From NCBI GenBank assembly GCA_934129745.1, contig CAKOWZ010000020.1:1-34376 (forward strand): DNA of 34,376 nt, written 5' to 3'. Below the pieces are notes generated by a model, which was given only the letters and a program-made list of their open reading frames with translations, had not been told where the DNA came from and made no database searches. Origin of the DNA: an uncultured Clostridia bacterium. Its GTDB lineage: Bacteria > Bacillota > Clostridia > TANB77 > CAG-508. The translations under genes were made by a program, and so were the position numbers. How positions within the stretch are numbered: position 1 is the stretch's first letter; each line of letters starts with the position of its first letter. Below, one piece after another: positions 8,064-16,363 of the stretch.

Positions 8064-8546
8064 CTAGTCAGTAATTGAGCCAGCAATCATTTTCATCTTC
8101 ATCAATCTTCTGCTGCTTTCATCAATCACTTCTGGCTCACTCGGCCTTCTTTTGATAAGAAGTTGCAAAATTTGTGGATCTTTGGTTGCTTTTGCTATTA
8201 TGAGTCGTATTGTGCGGTTGGATTTAAAAACCATCTCAGTTACTAATGCCTGTGCTGATTTGTTAGTGGCCGTATTTAGCCGTCCACATTGCTCCGCAAT
8301 TGTTATCATTATTGATTGATCTCGTGTTTTGTGCAAGGTCATATCTAACAAAAACAAAAGCGTTTCTTCAGTTGTACCTGAATTTCGTATTATTCTTGGA
8401 CAAACAATGTTGTCATAATAATACTTTCTAGCAATTGCGTCCAAATTCTTGGAATTATGAGTACTTGAACTCACTTTCCGTGCACATAGTAGATCACTTT
8501 CAGCATATCTTACATTGCTTTCGTGTCCTTGTTCATATTTTCCCAT
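8064..8546 (-). CDS. Helical protein of unknown function (160 aa), compositional outlier
   Basis: I do not recognise a family. The 160-residue product is hydrophilic at the N-terminus (MGKYEQGHESNVRYAESDLLCARK) and mostly alpha-helical after residue 50, with repeated Leu-rich helices (EETLLFLLDMTLHK; IRLIIAKATKDPQILQLLIKR) of a HEAT/VLR-like look. No signal peptide or membrane helix. Base and codon use (CGT, CTC, GGC, GCC) is visibly less AT-rich than in neighbouring genes, suggesting transfer. It is monocistronic: strong promoter at 8652-8680, GAAAGGATG before the ATG, and its own terminator. Confidence 0.7.
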   Translation of the reverse strand: MGKYEQGHESNVRYAESDLLCARKVSSSTHNSKNLDAIARKYYYDNIVCPRIIRNSGTTEETLLFLLDMTLHKTRDQSIMITIAEQCGRLNTATNKSAQALVTEMVFKSNRTIRLIIAKATKDPQILQLLIKRRPSEPEVIDESSRRLMKMKMIAGSITD

Positions 8547-8569
8547 GGTTTTGACATCCTTTCATTTAA

Positions 8570-8680
8570 TGTTCTTTATAAAGAACAAGATTAGATTTGT
8601 CTTTCTCAACAATAATTATTGTTTGATTTATAAAGAAAAAGACATACTAATAGTATAATATAATTATTGTATTTTGTCAA
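8570..8680 (-). promoter_or_regulatory. Near-consensus promoter and palindromic leader of the 8064-8546 gene
   Basis: On the minus strand, -35 TTGACA (8675-8680), exactly 17 bp, then -10 TATACT (8652-8657). The leader contains AACAATAATTATTGTT, flanked by GTCTTT/AAAGAC arms, and a perfect 18-bp palindrome TGTTCTTTATAAAGAACA at 8570-8587, about 20 nt before the start codon. The palindromes are candidates for an operator or an mRNA-stabilising hairpin. Confidence 0.8.
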
Positions 8681-8781
8681 TTATAATACCTACACTTTTA
8701 TTTGATTTATGATAAAACTAACTACACTTTTGCCAAAATATTAAGTATATTTTAATCTTTTTTATAATTTTACATTATATT

Positions 8782-8820
8782 AAAATGAAGGAGAAATACA
8801 ATGTATTTCTCCTTCATTTT
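8782..8820. terminator. Strong bidirectional terminator
   Basis: A perfect 19-bp stem, AAAATGAAGGAGAAATACA (8782-8800) and its complement (8802-8820), with T-runs on both strands. It adjoins the stop codon of the 8822-9535 gene. Confidence 0.88.
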
Positions 8821-8821
8821 T

Positions 8822-9535
8822 TTACTTCATCATTCCTCCAATCAGTTCCCTGATTCTATCTACAGGATCTTTTTCAGGAGGATTTGAATTCTCCTCTTCT
8901 GGCTTTTTTACTGAATCTGTGAAAGTTGGTTTCTTCCTATCAGCACCATCTTTCACAAAATTTTGACAGTGAATAATTTTTACAACTTCAGGCGTTTTAG
9001 TCATTTCTGTTATTTCATCTGATTTGTACATATTGAAAATTACAAGCCCAGTATCTACATAATTATGTCGATTAAGTTGAATAGTTTCCATTATGCTGTT
9101 AGCCCATACACACTTGTGAATATCAGACCCTTCTTTGGATCCAAGCAGTTTGCAATCTTTGCAGATATGATTTATCCAGCAATGATCTGTTCTGAATTTT
9201 CTCGGAAGTTCACCATACCAATATTCCTCACCTTGTTTAAGCAGTACTCCTGCTTTTGTTATTGGCTTCTTTGACACAGTTTTAGGATACATTATTTTTT
9301 TCAGGTCTTTTGCAAATTTCTGACTATCCTGGTTGTCTTCTGTTGGAAATATTTTGTTAAGCTTATATTCCTTATAAACAACCATTTTTCCTTCCCTGTT
9401 TCTTGCTGTATCACATAAAATGTGTTCATTAAACAGTTTGTTCAGTAGTTCACTTGTATGTAAAGTTATTTCTGGCGTAGACATTTTCATTGCTTCCATC
9501 TCCTTTGTTGATTTTGTATTTGATTGTCTTGCCAT
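8822..9535 (-). CDS. Unknown protein with Cys/His cluster (237 aa), compositional outlier
   Basis: No family recognised. The start is set at ATG 9535, because AAAGGAG lies 6 nt upstream; an ATG 12 codons earlier has no such site. The middle of the protein (about 120-150) carries a possible zinc site: DHCWINHICKDCKLLG followed by HKCVWAN. The C-terminus is Pro/Glu-rich and charged (KKPEEENSNPPEKDPVDR). No membrane helix. Like the gene downstream it is visibly less AT-rich than the surrounding chromosome and stands alone between its own promoter (9602-9630) and a 19-bp terminator stem. The shared style of these two genes suggests a common foreign origin. Confidence 0.7.
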   Translation of the reverse strand: MARQSNTKSTKEMEAMKMSTPEITLHTSELLNKLFNEHILCDTARNREGKMVVYKEYKLNKIFPTEDNQDSQKFAKDLKKIMYPKTVSKKPITKAGVLLKQGEEYWYGELPRKFRTDHCWINHICKDCKLLGSKEGSDIHKCVWANSIMETIQLNRHNYVDTGLVIFNMYKSDEITEMTKTPEVVKIIHCQNFVKDGADRKKPTFTDSVKKPEEENSNPPEKDPVDRIRELIGGMMK

Positions 9536-9601
9536 GTTTTTCTCCTTTCGGAAATAGAACGAAATCTCCATTCTATAATCTGTGAATAGCTTATGGTAAA
9601 T

Positions 9602-9630
9602 ATTGTATCATATTATGTTTACGAAATCAA
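9602..9630 (-). promoter_or_regulatory. Promoter of the 8822-9535 gene
   Basis: On the minus strand, -35 TTGATT (9625-9630), a 17-bp spacer and -10 TACAAT (9602-9607), about 65 bp before the start codon. Confidence 0.7.
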
Positions 9631-9664
9631 GGCTTTATTCTAACTTTTCAGTAAGTTTTAAATA

Positions 9665-12313
9665 CTACTCCCACTTACAAACCTCTTTCCTTACAAAAAA
9701 GTTTTCATTATAAGCCATACTATTCTTTCTTGCTTTAAGCAATAGTTTTCTGCCCTCTTTACTTCTTGTATAAATAAGATTTCCTTTGCAAACATTTCTA
9801 TTCCATTCATTAAGAAAAATAGATGCATGTTCTTTATCATTATCTAAAATACTTGGAACATTAAAATATGAATCTTTAGTTAACTGATTCTTTTTTTTCA
9901 CACAAATAATATAACGTGTATCTGCAACTTTATTATAAACTTCCTCAAAGCTTTTAATAAACAAATTATTTTCATACACAGTTGCACCTTTTAAATATAC
10001 TTTAAAATATTTCTTTCCCTGGTTTTCAATAGTTTCAATTTCATTACTAACAAAATGTTTATCAGTTGTTAATTTATTACTTATCACCATACTATTTAAT
10101 ATAGTTTTTCCAATTTCTTTTATATAAGTTATTGGATTTAAATGTCTTATTATTTTGAAAATATAATATACACTTACTATTATATTTACAAAAACTGTTA
10201 TATTTGAAAGGTTTCTAAATATAATTGATAACAACATTATTACAATGTTTACAATTAAAAGTGATAATAACATTTTCTTAAAATCCATTGTAACAAATAT
10301 TTTACTATCAATTTTAAAATCACCACTTAACTTATCTACCATTTTAATATTAGTTCCACCAAATAAGTCTAAAATTTTTTTCCACCTTAATGCCATTAAA
10401 TCTCTATTAAGCGCGATTTTATACATTTTTTCATTTATCTGAATATGATTTTTCTTAAGTTCTTCAGTATTAATTATACTTAATCTTTCCATTCCATCTT
10501 GTATCAAATTATCATAATAAGCAATTCCCACAAAACCTTTGAATCTTCTTTCTAATGTTTCTAAATCACTAAAATCTAATTCATTATTATTTAGTTTAGC
10601 CAAACTTGCCAAATGCCAAATGTTTGCAGTTTTATTTTGTTCTCTACTTTTTCTAATTGCTCTCCCTCTCATTTGATTTGATAACATAAATGAACCTACA
10701 TAACTTGCTAAAATAAGGCTGTTAACTGCTGGTGCATCCCATCCTTCACCTAATAATGCTACTGTTCCGATAACTATATTTATCTTCTTTAGATTTATGC
10801 ATTCTGTTACAATTTTTACAATAGCATTTTCAATTTTTTTGCTTCCATTTATTACTACATAATTATTATCAATTGATAAATCTGTAAAAATATTGTCATC
10901 ATTTATATTTAATAAATTTAATTGTTCTTTTATATATTGAACAACACTTTTTGGTACTATTTTTAATTTTCCTGTTAAAACTGCTAATTTATTACAAATA
11001 TTTTTTTCATGTAAACGTCTGAATATAGGAACAACTCCAATTTTATTTATATTTTCTATATTACAATCCAAATAATCATATCTTACATAATCTGCTAAAA
11101 CCACCATACTTAAATTTTCTTTTAATGATTCATATTCTTTTTTAGCAATTTGTTCTATACTGTCTAATTTTGAAATACTACTTGCCATTAATTTTCTTAT
11201 GGTATTAACATCTTCAAGATAAACATTTCTTTTTTCTATACATCCTAAAATTTCTAGTTGTTTTTTTAAATTTTTAATTAATTGCTCATTTTCAGGATAA
11301 TCATCTTTATGTGTATAAATTACATTTTTAAGTAAAACCTCTGCCCATTTTTTGTTGAAATTTGGAATTGTTGTTGTTCCAGATATTAGTTTTACTAAAC
11401 TTTTATTTATATTTACACCTAAAGAATTTAAGAAAATTATTATACTAGAATAATATTTCACATCATTTAATACTGTTTCTTGGTTTGATTGCCATTTGCT
11501 TAAAACTTTATTTGATGTTACCATTAAGACAAATTCATTGTTTTGTTTTAATTGTTCAATAAATTCATCTATACTATTTCGTATTTTTATAATTTCTGCA
11601 AGTTCTTGTTTTGTAACCATGCTGAATATTACATAATCTTGATGTGGACATAAATCTCCTGTTGCTACTAATTCTGGTACTGAAATTTCTGCATCTATTG
11701 ATCCACATACTTCTTCATATTTTTTCCATTCATTTTCTTCCACATCATAAGGTGGTGTTGCTGTTAGTGATATTACTTTAACATCTTGTATTTCTTTAAT
11801 TACTTGACATAAACTTTTCCACCATTCTGCTCTTAGGTGATGAGCTTCATCTAATACTATTGTGTTGATTTTTTTATTTTTTAGTTCTTGAATTAAATCA
11901 TATTCTATTTCTTCTGTTTTTACTCTTGTTGTTGATTCTTCCTCTTCTTTTTCCATTTCTTCTTCTTTTATTTTTCTTTTATTCAAAGCATAGTGAAGTG
12001 CTTGGTATGTTATTATATTGAATTTGTTTAGGTTATATACATCATCTGAAATAAAGTCTACTTGCATCCCTTCTGGTACATATGATGTTATAAAACGTTC
12101 TTTCCATTGGTTTCTTATTGTTATTGTTGGTGCTAATATTAGTACATGTTGATTTAGTTTACATATCATTTGAAGCCCAAGTATTGTTTTTCCTGATCCA
12201 GGTGCTGCTACTACATTTATTTTTTTATCTTTTATGTTTTTATCAAATTCTTTTAATACTTCTGCTTGATATTTTCTGAAGTTTCCTTTAAATTTACATT
12301 TTTCTAGGAACAT
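9665..12313 (-). CDS. Superfamily II DEAH helicase with two C-terminal membrane helices
   Basis: 882 residues. The SF2 motor has a Q-like YQAEVL (15-20), motif I APGSGKT (37-43), motif II DEAH (155-158), motif III TATPP (184-188), GEGWDAPAV (522-530) and motif VI QMRGRAIR (547-554), as in the type III restriction / UvrB-like / SSL2 branch. A Glu/Lys-rich insert lies at 115-135. The unusual part is a pair of hydrophobic helices at about 681-699 and 705-724, followed by a 155-residue soluble domain. Helicase domains are normally cytosolic, so this protein is predicted to be tethered to the membrane. There is no adjacent methyltransferase or nuclease gene. RBS AAAAGGAG lies before the ATG and a TATAAT box about 75 bp upstream. 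A defence role is plausible but is inference only. Confidence 0.85.
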   Translation of the reverse strand: MFLEKCKFKGNFRKYQAEVLKEFDKNIKDKKINVVAAPGSGKTILGLQMICKLNQHVLILAPTITIRNQWKERFITSYVPEGMQVDFISDDVYNLNKFNIITYQALHYALNKRKIKEEEMEKEEEESTTRVKTEEIEYDLIQELKNKKINTIVLDEAHHLRAEWWKSLCQVIKEIQDVKVISLTATPPYDVEENEWKKYEEVCGSIDAEISVPELVATGDLCPHQDYVIFSMVTKQELAEIIKIRNSIDEFIEQLKQNNEFVLMVTSNKVLSKWQSNQETVLNDVKYYSSIIIFLNSLGVNINKSLVKLISGTTTIPNFNKKWAEVLLKNVIYTHKDDYPENEQLIKNLKKQLEILGCIEKRNVYLEDVNTIRKLMASSISKLDSIEQIAKKEYESLKENLSMVVLADYVRYDYLDCNIENINKIGVVPIFRRLHEKNICNKLAVLTGKLKIVPKSVVQYIKEQLNLLNINDDNIFTDLSIDNNYVVINGSKKIENAIVKIVTECINLKKINIVIGTVALLGEGWDAPAVNSLILASYVGSFMLSNQMRGRAIRKSREQNKTANIWHLASLAKLNNNELDFSDLETLERRFKGFVGIAYYDNLIQDGMERLSIINTEELKKNHIQINEKMYKIALNRDLMALRWKKILDLFGGTNIKMVDKLSGDFKIDSKIFVTMDFKKMLLSLLIVNIVIMLLSIIFRNLSNITVFVNIIVSVYYIFKIIRHLNPITYIKEIGKTILNSMVISNKLTTDKHFVSNEIETIENQGKKYFKVYLKGATVYENNLFIKSFEEVYNKVADTRYIICVKKKNQLTKDSYFNVPSILDNDKEHASIFLNEWNRNVCKGNLIYTRSKEGRKLLLKARKNSMAYNENFFVRKEVCKWE

Positions 12314-12419
12314 AGTGTTTTCTCCTTTTTAATTTTTTATCATAAATTTCTAAATTTTTTACTATATTTATGTCTTTTGTTTTATTGACTTATTATACTT
12401 CTATTTTTACTATATTTTA

Positions 12420-12456
12420 AAAGGTGTCAACAAATATAAATATTGTTCACACCTTT
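12420..12456. terminator. Hairpin between the helicase and the SEC-C remnant
   Basis: AAAGGTGT...AACAA pairs with TTGTT...ACACCTTT, followed on the plus strand by ATTTTA. It is likely a terminator. The rest of 12314-12740 holds the helicase promoter, the decayed SEC-C copy and a 40-codon ORF. Confidence 0.5.
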
Positions 12457-12471
12457 ATTTTACTACATAAT

Positions 12472-12520
12472 TTTTGCAGTTTTTATATTTTCTTACAACT
12501 TCCACATGAACAAAATGTGT
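12472..12520 (-). repeat. Decayed copy A of the SEC-C 3'-end attachment sequence
   Basis: The minus strand reads ACACATTTTGTTCATGTGG..., encoding TFCSCGSCKKI-stop. It shares 23 identical consecutive bases (12498-12520) with copy D at 30761-30783. The distal part (YKNCCGKNA) is degenerate. No arm-type repeats are seen next to it. It is read as a scar of an old integration. Confidence 0.75.
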
Positions 12521-12643
12521 CTAAAAACTTGACCTAGATCCAACCAATTCAAACCTTCCAAAATAATTCAGCGCATGAACAATGTTGTAAAGTTTCCCTT
12601 TTCCATCAGAACCATTTCCGACATAATGTTCATTCCCATTCAT
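12521..12643 (-). CDS. Possible 40-residue ORF or gene remnant
   Basis: The ORF from ATG 12643 to TAG 12521 begins MNGNEHYVGNGSDGKGKLYN and ends FELVGSRSSF. The composition is protein-like and less AT-rich than its flanks. No convincing RBS is seen and no family is recognised. The stop codon abuts the SEC-C remnant exactly, so this may be the C-terminal stub of a gene cut by an integration or deletion. Low certainty that it is expressed. Confidence 0.35.
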   Translation of the reverse strand: MNGNEHYVGNGSDGKGKLYNIVHALNYFGRFELVGSRSSF

Positions 12644-12739
12644 AAAGAAACGAATATTTGTCTATTGCTAAACCATCCGATAATTAAAATTATGTGATTA
12701 TCATATCATATTTTTATGTTAATTTCAATACTTATGTTT

Positions 12740-13388
12740 TTATTTTTCTTCAAGTTCATTTGGCTCTTTTTCAATTCTTCTTGTAACATTTTCTTTTAAC
12801 ATTGCTTGTGCCGATTTTATTTCTTCTTCAAATTGCTCTGGTAAATCTCGACTTAATTGCAATCTACACAATACATCAATATTTGCCTCAAAAGCATACT
12901 TTTCATATAAATCTGGATGAAATACTTTTAAACTTTTTGAGCAACTTAATAATTCAAGTAATTCTACAGGATTATCATAAACAATTTTTCTTCTATCTCT
13001 TTGTTGCTGCTTTAAATACAATCCTAAACCTGCCATTTTTCTTAATGCATGATGAGAGTTTTGGTCATTTACTAAACTTCTTCCTGACATTGCAGATTCA
13101 TAAGAATCTTTGCATATTTGATAAACGAAATTATTTTCAGAAATATTACAGTTTGCAAAATCCTGACTTCTTATTTGCCACATTTCACTTAAAGTATCGG
13201 TATCTATTTGTTTTCCTTCTCCGCCTGTATTTTGCACCAAATAGAAATAGATTCGTCATCTCATACGCATTTGGATCTTTTGCAAAATCTTCTTCTGCTC
13301 TATTTTCTTTTATCCAATTTAGAATGTTTTTACTAATTTGATTAAACATTCCTGAATTTATATTATCTTTAAAATTATTATATTCCAT
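12740..13388 (-). pseudogene. Unknown protein gene broken by a one-base frameshift
   Basis: The first frame starts at ATG 13388 (AAGGA 9 nt upstream) and reads MEYNNFKDNINSGMFNQISK...DPNAYEM. The second frame continues RIYFYLVQNTGGEGKQIDTD to 12740. Deleting one A in GAGATGACGAATC (13250-13262) joins them as NAYEMRIYFYLVQN. In the second frame an in-frame TGA immediately precedes the joint, so it cannot start further upstream. The repaired protein would be about 215 residues, helical, hydrophilic, with a basic C-terminus. I do not recognise the family. Codon use resembles the other cargo genes. Confidence 0.6.
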
Positions 13389-13543
13389 AAAAATCATTCC
13401 TTACCTTACATTTTTATATATAATATTATGTGTAATATTATGAAAAAAATGATGGTGTATTCTTCCAATGGTTTATAATGATTTTTTATGTTTAATCAAA
13501 ATAATATGTATTTGAAAATGTATATGTTTTTTCTTATAAATCC

Positions 13544-13969
13544 TTATTCAAAAATCTCCACAGGATAAATACGATTCTTCTCATAATCATATAAAAACTT
13601 TAAACTCATATTATATCCTCTTAACTCATCTTCTTTCATATTTTTTATGTCCTCTATATCAATCCACTTAACATCTAAAATCTCACTTTCGTTAAATTTG
13701 ATGTTTTCTTCTTCTATTTTTGCAACAAATCTAACCATAATAAGATTTTCATCTTTGTTAAATTCATGAACGACTGGTAATACACCTGTAAGTTTTACTT
13801 TGCATCCAGTTTCTTCATATACTTCTCTTATGGCTGCTTGTTTTATAGTTTCATTTTCTTCTAAATGTCCTGCAGGAAAATTCCATTGCCCATAGCATTT
13901 TTTCTTTGCTTCCTTAACCATTAATATTTTATTATCTTTTTCTATTATACAACCTGCTATTATTTTCAT
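13544..13969 (-). CDS. NUDIX hydrolase
   Basis: 141 residues. The NUDIX box spans residues 34-55: it begins GHLEENE and ends REVYEETG, with all consensus Gly, Glu and Arg positions present. NUDIX enzymes hydrolyse nucleoside diphosphates linked to another moiety (NDP-X), using Mg2+ held by the box glutamates. The start at 13969 is set by GGAGG 7 nt upstream; a longer frame exists but has no RBS. It lies 32 bp downstream of the queuosine-salvage gene in the same direction, so the two are probably cotranscribed. The substrate is unknown; a role on a queuine-related nucleotide is a guess from context. Confidence 0.9.
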   Translation of the reverse strand: MKIIAGCIIEKDNKILMVKEAKKKCYGQWNFPAGHLEENETIKQAAIREVYEETGCKVKLTGVLPVVHEFNKDENLIMVRFVAKIEEENIKFNESEILDVKWIDIEDIKNMKEDELRGYNMSLKFLYDYEKNRIYPVEIFE

Positions 13970-14001
13970 TATAGTTCCTCCAATATATTTATTATAAATA
14001 C

Positions 14002-14940
14002 TCAATAATGTTTCGTTAATGTTCTGTGATATGGTTTAGTCATTTTTGATTTATCTTGACCAAGTATCCATATAAAATCATTAATATTCATTCGAGAATA
14101 TTTTTTATCTAATTTTTCATATATATAATTAATTACTTTTAATGTATTTGCTCTTATTTCTATTTCCTCTAAAGAACCTTCTTCTAATTCCATCTTAGAA
14201 TCTATTTTTTCTGCTAAAATGTCCGTAAGTTCAATCATTCCATAACATCTCATAACTTGCGGTATTTTATAGTCAGCACATCCAATCAAATGTGAATAGT
14301 CAACATTAATATGTTCTTTCTTTTCTCTAACGTGGAGAATATCAGAAGTTAATAATTGTGCTCTTTTATAAAATAATATTTCTTTTCCATCATAATTATA
14401 TGTATCTTCAAAAAAATCTAAGTTACTAACTATAAACTCCAAAAGTTCACTATCAACATTTAGTTCTTTAATAAGTTCATAAGCTGTCCTATTCTTAGAT
14501 TTAAGAAATTTATTCAGTTTTACTAAGTTTTGGTATCTATCTTCTAGCAACGGAATAGTTACATTACCTTTTAATAATTCTTTGAATTCCTCAAAGCTCA
14601 TCTCGAAATCATTATTTTCTTTAAATCTATTTAATATTAAATACATTATTGCATAGGAGCCATCCAGTGTCCCTAAATCTGTTTGGATTTTCCATTTAGG
14701 TTCTCCCCAAAAGCAATAATCCCCAATTGTATGATAAACAAATAAAAAATTAATTATTTCTTCTGTTTCCATGTCCATTAGACCATATGGATTTGAATCT
14801 AACCAATAATCAACAGATGAATTTTTAATTTGTTCAATCATATCATCAATTTTGCTATAATTAATTCTTATACTTTTAGAATTGTTACAAACATATTCAT
14901 AGCTTGAGCTTAGTCTATCCATTAACTTCAAAATAATCAC
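14002..14940 (-). CDS. Queuosine salvage protein, queuosine 5'-phosphate N-glycosylase family (Q_salvage / DUF2419)
   Basis: 312 residues matching the Qng1 family, which releases queuine from queuosine 5'-monophosphate so that it can be re-inserted into tRNA. Diagnostic blocks, in order: NFLFVYHTIGDYCFWGEPKW (64-83), IPLLEDRYQNL (129-139), FYKRAQLLTSDIL (190-202), ADYKIPQVMRCYG (222-234), GSLEEIEIRANT (255-266) and the C-terminal HRTLTKHY. The annotated start is GTG at 14940, but GAAGGAG lies only two bases before it, so the TTG at codon 4 or the ATG at codon 7 may be used. It is followed by a NUDIX gene. The pair lies inside a region bounded by SEC-C attachment remnants, so it is probably cargo. 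Confidence 0.9.
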   Translation of the reverse strand: MIILKLMDRLSSSYEYVCNNSKSIRINYSKIDDMIEQIKNSSVDYWLDSNPYGLMDMETEEIINFLFVYHTIGDYCFWGEPKWKIQTDLGTLDGSYAIMYLILNRFKENNDFEMSFEEFKELLKGNVTIPLLEDRYQNLVKLNKFLKSKNRTAYELIKELNVDSELLEFIVSNLDFFEDTYNYDGKEILFYKRAQLLTSDILHVREKKEHINVDYSHLIGCADYKIPQVMRCYGMIELTDILAEKIDSKMELEEGSLEEIEIRANTLKVINYIYEKLDKKYSRMNINDFIWILGQDKSKMTKPYHRTLTKHY

Positions 14941-15031
14941 GACTCCTTCAAATACACTTTCTCTTTAAATTATTATTTTATTTCACATTCATAGCTTTAA
15001 AAATACTATCATAAAGCTTTCATGAGTTCTT

Positions 15032-15123
15032 GCGAACTTTTTTAACTTTTACGAACATTTTGCGAACATTTTATATTTTTTGGTAATTTATGTTTACTGC
15101 ATTATTCCCTGAAAGTACCGATT
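15032..15123 (-). promoter_or_regulatory. Arm-type integrase sites and conserved flank left of attachment copy B
   Basis: Repeats GCGAACT (15032-15038), ACGAACA (15051-15057) and GCGAACA (15062-15068); the last two are 11 bp apart. From about 15022 to the SEC-C stop the sequence is nearly the same as 18041-18143, including TATGTTTACT and TTCCCTGAAAGTACCGATTTTA. This is the right end of an element whose integrase gene has been lost. Upstream, 14941-15021 shows only AT-rich leader of the queuosine gene. Confidence 0.8.
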
Positions 15124-15214
15124 TTAGGCGTTTTTACCACAGCAATTCTTGTATTTCTTACCACTTCCACATGTAGTAGATGTCCCATTTTTGCAGTTTC
15201 TTTAAATCAACCAT
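15124..15214 (-). pseudogene. Tiny SEC-C zinc-finger gene, attachment copy B, frameshifted
   Basis: Downstream of tatD, an ATG at 15214 with GAGGT 7 nt upstream reads MVDLK. After removal of one A in AAAGAAACTGC it continues NCKNGTSTTCGSGKKYKNCC and GKNA-stop at 15124. SEC-C motifs (CxCxnCC-type) bind zinc and are found at the ends of SecA and of many small proteins. Having an RBS and start codon, this copy may be the native chromosomal target gene, whereas copies C and D are only displaced 3' ends. The flank to its right (tatD side) lacks arm-type repeats, as expected of chromosome. Confidence 0.6.
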
Positions 15215-15242
15215 TTCAATTACCTCATTTCTATTAAATATT

Positions 15243-16016
15243 TCATTTATTAATTCCATATACTTTATACGCATTGTCTGTAGTCTTTTTTATAACTTCT
15301 TCCTCTGTTACTCCTTTGATTTCTGCAACTTTCTTCACAATATAATCTAAATATAGTGAATTATTTCTTGAGTGTTTTTCAAAAGGCTCTGGTGGTAATA
15401 CAGGACTATCTGTTTCTATAACAATTCTATCTATAGGTGTAATCCTAACAGTTTCTTGCACATCTTTATATCTTGTAACGGGGCCTCCTACTCCTATATA
15501 ATAACCCATTTCAATAAATTTCTTTGACATTTCTGGAGTTCCAGAATAGCAATGCATTATTCCTGCTTTTTTTACCACATTCTCTCTTAGAATTTTTTCA
15601 ACATCTTCTTGTGATTCTCTTGAATGTATTATTATAGGTAATTCATATTTATTTGCTAATCTTATTTGTTCTATAAAGTATTTTTTCTGCAATTCCACTG
15701 GATAATTAAAATGATAATCTAATCCAGTTTCTCCAATTGCAACCAACTTTGAATCTTTATTTTTTAATTCATCTTCAAATATTTTTTCTATTTGACTTAA
15801 TGAAATCTCTTTTTCAACTTCCATAGGATGTATTCCAATTGAGTAATACATGTATTGATATTCATTTGAATATTCTTTCGCTTTTTTCGCTGATTCTATA
15901 TTTATACCTATATTAACAATTCCACATAAGCTTTCTTTAAATTTATTAAATAGTTCACTTCTATCTTCATCAAATTCTTTCCAATCATAATGAGCATGAG
16001 TATCAAAATATAACAT
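15243..16016 (-). CDS. tatD: TatD family metal-dependent hydrolase
   Basis: 257 residues, an amidohydrolase-fold DNase. Metal-binding residues are all present: H7 and H9 (DTHAHYD), E96 (GETGLDYH), H131 (IIIHSRE), H155 (MHCYSG) and D203 (ETDSPVLPP). TatD proteins act as 3'-5' exonucleases in DNA repair or turnover. A GGAGG site precedes the ATG. Downstream, 28 bp away, lies the tiny SEC-C gene. It is probably original chromosome between two element scars, although carriage on an element cannot be excluded. Confidence 0.93.
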   Translation of the reverse strand: MLYFDTHAHYDWKEFDEDRSELFNKFKESLCGIVNIGINIESAKKAKEYSNEYQYMYYSIGIHPMEVEKEISLSQIEKIFEDELKNKDSKLVAIGETGLDYHFNYPVELQKKYFIEQIRLANKYELPIIIHSRESQEDVEKILRENVVKKAGIMHCYSGTPEMSKKFIEMGYYIGVGGPVTRYKDVQETVRITPIDRIVIETDSPVLPPEPFEKHSRNNSLYLDYIVKKVAEIKGVTEEEVIKKTTDNAYKVYGINK

Positions 16017-16067
16017 ATCATTTCCTCCTTTTACGTTTATATTATATTGCTAAATTTAGAAAAAGGC

Positions 16068-16087
16068 AAGGTGTCATTTGACACCTT
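16068..16087 (-). terminator. Intrinsic terminator
   Basis: A perfect 9-bp stem, AAGGTGTCA (16068-16076) / TGACACCTT (16079-16087), followed on the minus strand by GCCTTTTTC. It terminates the acetyltransferase-like fragment upstream of tatD. Confidence 0.75.
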
Positions 16088-16100
16088 ACCTCATTGCATA

Positions 16101-16363
16101 TCAATTTTTGGAGAAACCAGGATAAAGTTGTGCTGCAAGAGCATACATTTCATCAAAGTTTCTTTTCTTCTTCAAGTCGTACATAGCTACCCAATTAGGC
16201 TGCTTCTCAATCTTGTGGTAATTCTGTCCAATCACATCAAAGTCCAATGTATCAAACATATGCACCACAATCTTGTTATGAGTACGGGTTTGGATAAATG
16301 CATAATCGTAGTTTTGTTTTCTAAGTTCTTCAAGAACCTGTAACAAAGCTTCCTTGAACAACC
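16101..16363 (-). pseudogene. C-terminal fragment of a GNAT-like acetyltransferase
   Basis: The frame ending at 16101 reads GLFKEALLQVLEELRKQNYD, then YAFIQTRTHNKIVVHMFDTL, then DFDVIGQNYH. This resembles the acetyl-CoA-binding helix and last strands of GNAT enzymes (ALL...L...G, R/T-x-NK...H...LGF..IG). There is no ATG; the only start candidate is a TTG at 16361 without an RBS. At about 16363 it abuts, out of frame, the N-terminal part of an integrase. Base use is less AT-rich than its flanks. A 5'-deleted foreign gene is the best reading; the GNAT call itself is moderate. Confidence 0.5.

Noticed and set aside
12802..13341. Plus-strand ORF of 179 codons
   Set aside because: It is antisense to the frameshifted unknown gene and mirrors its codons; it has no RBS and a hydrophobic, Phe/Leu-only composition typical of an antisense shadow.
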